This document shows positions 62,134 through 64,000 of a DNA stretch of 64,000 nt, one piece after another. The notes under the pieces were generated by a model. It was given only the letters and a program-made list of their open reading frames with translations, was not told the origin of the DNA and did no database searches. Numbering within the stretch: position 1 is the first letter of the stretch; each line of letters begins with the position of its first letter. The DNA lies in the NCBI GenBank assembly GCA_963755335.1, contig CAVWJW010000004.1, forward strand, positions 372,001-436,000. The letters are read 5' to 3'. The position numbers and the translations under genes are program-made. This DNA is from UBA10649 sp963755335. GTDB lineage: Bacteria; Actinomycetota; Actinomycetes; S36-B12.

Positions 62134-63855
62134 ATGGTCGAGATTCTCTACGACATTGTCGGTTGGCGGGCATTTCTCCCCGCCTTTGCGCTGGTCCTGA
62201 CGGCGGTGTTGACGTGGCCGGCCTGTTGGCTTGTGTTGGCGAGGTACCGAACGCACGTTTCTCGCGGTATGCGGGCACGCTCGACTTCCATCGTTGCCAC
62301 CGTTGGCCCTAGTTCCAGCCGGTCCACGACCGGTCGAACAACATCCCTAGCCATTCCACCGTGGCCACTTCGTGAGCAAGGCACTCCCTTCAGGTCGCTG
62401 CACCCGGTTGTTCGGGCCACCGGGAGCTCGGAAACGCGCACCGTCCTCGCGCACCGCGCTCGTGCACAGGTCCGTCGAGCGCAGTTCGCCTACTTGGCCG
62501 CTGGCATCGGTTTCGCGGTTTGCGGCGCAGTTGTCCTCGTCTGGACGTCCGACGTCTATTTCCCAGATTGGGGGACCTTCCTCACGTTGGCCCTTACCGC
62601 GGGATGGGTGGCCATCCCGATTTCCGCCGCGGTCGGAATCACGAATCCATGGTGGCGCGTCGGTGTTGCGGTGGCGTGGGCGGCAGCGATCGTGGCGGCG
62701 TCAAGTGCGACGTACTACGGAGCCCTCGTCGGCCGGAGCGCGGCGCTCTGGGGCGTCGCCGCGATCGTGTATTGGGTCTTCCCTCAGGTGATACTGATCG
62801 CGACCACGTCGGCGACTCGGATCCGTGGAGCGTCCTGGTTCGTGGCTCCGTCACTCCTCGCACTCGTCCTTGCGACTGGTTATGCGTGGTTTGCCGTGCG
62901 CGAGTGGGGCTCTCCGGGCAGTCCTCTCCGCAACGCTGCTCTCGACCTTGGGGTCAGCGTTTCGCTGCTTGTCGGTTTGATCTGCTATGTGGTCGTCATG
63001 GTGTGGCTGTACGAACGTAAGGCCGTCAGCGACCAGGGACTCCTGATCAGGCAGTGGTGGGTCATGTGCGCCGTCTACATGGCATTCGGTCTGCAGCTCG
63101 ACAAGTCCGCGTGGAGCGAAGGGGGCTGGATTTGGTATCTGGCGTTCGTACCACCGATCACCGCGGCGTTCTTGCTGGCGTGGCTCTTGATGCTGCCCCT
63201 CCGCAGCCGTGCTCGGACTCATCGTCCGGTGCGGCTGTTGCTGTTGCGCACGTTCGGTCATCGAGGGCGCTCCACTCGCCTGCTACGCGATCTGACGAAG
63301 TTCTGGCGTTGGGTCGGGTCGGTGGAACTGATTACCGCCTCGGATCTGGCGACGGAGACGTTGGAGCCCACAGAGTTCCTTGACTTCCTGAGGCGTCGGA
63401 CGAACGACCGCTTCGTCCGTGACCAAGCCGACTTGAAGCAGCGATTGGAGGCACTCGACCTACAGCCTGACGGAGACGGACGCTTTCGAGTAAACGAATT
63501 CCTATGCCGCGACGACACGTGGCGGCCAACGGTGATGGCTCTCGCCACCCAGGCAGACGTCGTGCTCATCGATCTTCGCAACTTCACCGTCGCCAACGAC
63601 GGCGTACGTTTCGAACTCGACGCACTGGTGGCCACTGTCCCGCTGCGAATGGTGGTCGGGATCGTGGACAGGACCACGGATACCGAGCACCTTCGTCACT
63701 GCCTCACCGTGGCGACCGCGAGCGCACGAGAATCGACTCCGGCCATGGACATGCAGGATTCCGGACTGACGCTGTTGCATGTCGGATTCAGGCATCGCTC
63801 CAGAGACGCTTCTCGACTTCTTGATGCCCTCGCTGGCGCCGCGACGCCTCCATGA
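62134..63855 (+). CDS. Multi-pass membrane protein with C-terminal TIR-like domain
   Basis: A 573-aa protein from ATG 62134, with AAGGGGGG upstream; the frame runs from 62044. Seven or so helices fill residues 5-360 (for example LPAFALVLTAVLTWPACWLV, WFVAPSLLALVLATGYAWFA). The last 190 residues are soluble, with strand-helix motifs (VRLLLLRTFGHRGRST, ADVVLIDLRNFTVANDGVRF, LRMVVGIVDRT). This layout recalls TIR or TIR-like sensors fused to membrane parts in actinobacteria. A catalytic NADase glutamate is not obvious. Function, possibly stress or defence sensing, is inference. Confidence 0.75.
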   Translation: MVEILYDIVGWRAFLPAFALVLTAVLTWPACWLVLARYRTHVSRGMRARSTSIVATVGPSSSRSTTGRTTSLAIPPWPLREQGTPFRSLHPVVRATGSSETRTVLAHRARAQVRRAQFAYLAAGIGFAVCGAVVLVWTSDVYFPDWGTFLTLALTAGWVAIPISAAVGITNPWWRVGVAVAWAAAIVAASSATYYGALVGRSAALWGVAAIVYWVFPQVILIATTSATRIRGASWFVAPSLLALVLATGYAWFAVREWGSPGSPLRNAALDLGVSVSLLVGLICYVVVMVWLYERKAVSDQGLLIRQWWVMCAVYMAFGLQLDKSAWSEGGWIWYLAFVPPITAAFLLAWLLMLPLRSRARTHRPVRLLLLRTFGHRGRSTRLLRDLTKFWRWVGSVELITASDLATETLEPTEFLDFLRRRTNDRFVRDQADLKQRLEALDLQPDGDGRFRVNEFLCRDDTWRPTVMALATQADVVLIDLRNFTVANDGVRFELDALVATVPLRMVVGIVDRTTDTEHLRHCLTVATASARESTPAMDMQDSGLTLLHVGFRHRSRDASRLLDALAGAATPP

Positions 63856-64000
63856 GCGATCGTCAGGTTGGTGGGATCTGTCTAGGACGGCCATGTGCGC
63901 ACCGGCCAGTGCGCGCACGCGTACCCACGGGTTCGCATCGGATATGGCATCCGATACAGGCCTCGACCCGTGAGGCGCATTCACGTCCGCCTCACGCGCC

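Noticed and set aside
1..64000. tRNA, rRNA genes and CRISPR arrays
   Set aside because: No cloverleaf-like sequences, rRNA blocks or regularly spaced short repeats were seen by reading; a covariance scan would be needed to exclude a weak tRNA.

Overview
The window is high-GC DNA with actinobacterial features: GTG and TTG starts, a sigK/rskA pair, a SAM-I/IV-type riboswitch with SAM-IV-like actinobacterial layout, and lipoproteins with LAAC boxes. It most likely comes from an Actinomycetes chromosome, possibly near the Intrasporangiaceae or Nocardioidaceae; the family guess is weak. The sequence contains at least eleven single-base reading-frame breaks inside otherwise well-conserved genes. 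I treat these as likely assembly indels, though real decay is possible, and I give such genes as one feature spanning the break.

Layout. 1-926: the start of a secreted protein running off the left edge, and a PhnB-like VOC protein, both on the minus strand. 1127-22548: a tightly coupled plus-strand operon of seven genes. It encodes a giant (about 3300 aa) DUF6603-type protein, four large proteins or mid-size proteins of unknown function, a 1243-aa Asp-box-like beta-propeller protein and a 45-aa membrane peptide. 22598-26724: a membrane-anchored metzincin-like protease, a flavin monooxygenase, small proteins and a remnant of a contractile-injection baseplate J protein. 27116-28552: an unusual gp19-like tube protein with two apparent tube domains. 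28760-31804: a PAS/GGDEF diguanylate cyclase, a zinc-ribbon protein and a frame-broken VOC protein. 32517-35407: a subtilase and an alpha/beta hydrolase, facing a minus-strand TcA-type toxin split into two genes (35517-45211). 45398-46313: a SAM-I/IV-class riboswitch with two uncharacterised genes behind it. 46847-49570: a possible pore-forming protein and a PAS-GAF-HD-GYP protein. 49849-52986: sigK, rskA, a cupredoxin lipoprotein, a secreted protein and a membrane protein. 53730-63855: a VOC protein, membrane-anchored proteins and lipoproteins, a RibD-type reductase, a NAGPA-type protein, a GT39-like glycosyltransferase and a membrane protein with a TIR-like tail.

How it may fit together. 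The middle of the window looks like an accessory toxin island. It has a split TcA pore/translocator without TcB/TcC partners, hydrolytic enzymes pointing at it, pieces of a contractile injection apparatus (tube, baseplate J, perhaps a DUF4157 scrap), and enzymes that make and break c-di-GMP on either side. The DUF6603 operon is the least described part. Its stop/start overlaps (ATGA, GTGA) and the absence of signal peptides in its large proteins suggest one co-translated cytoplasmic assembly or cargo set. Any functional link between this operon and the Tc genes is inference.
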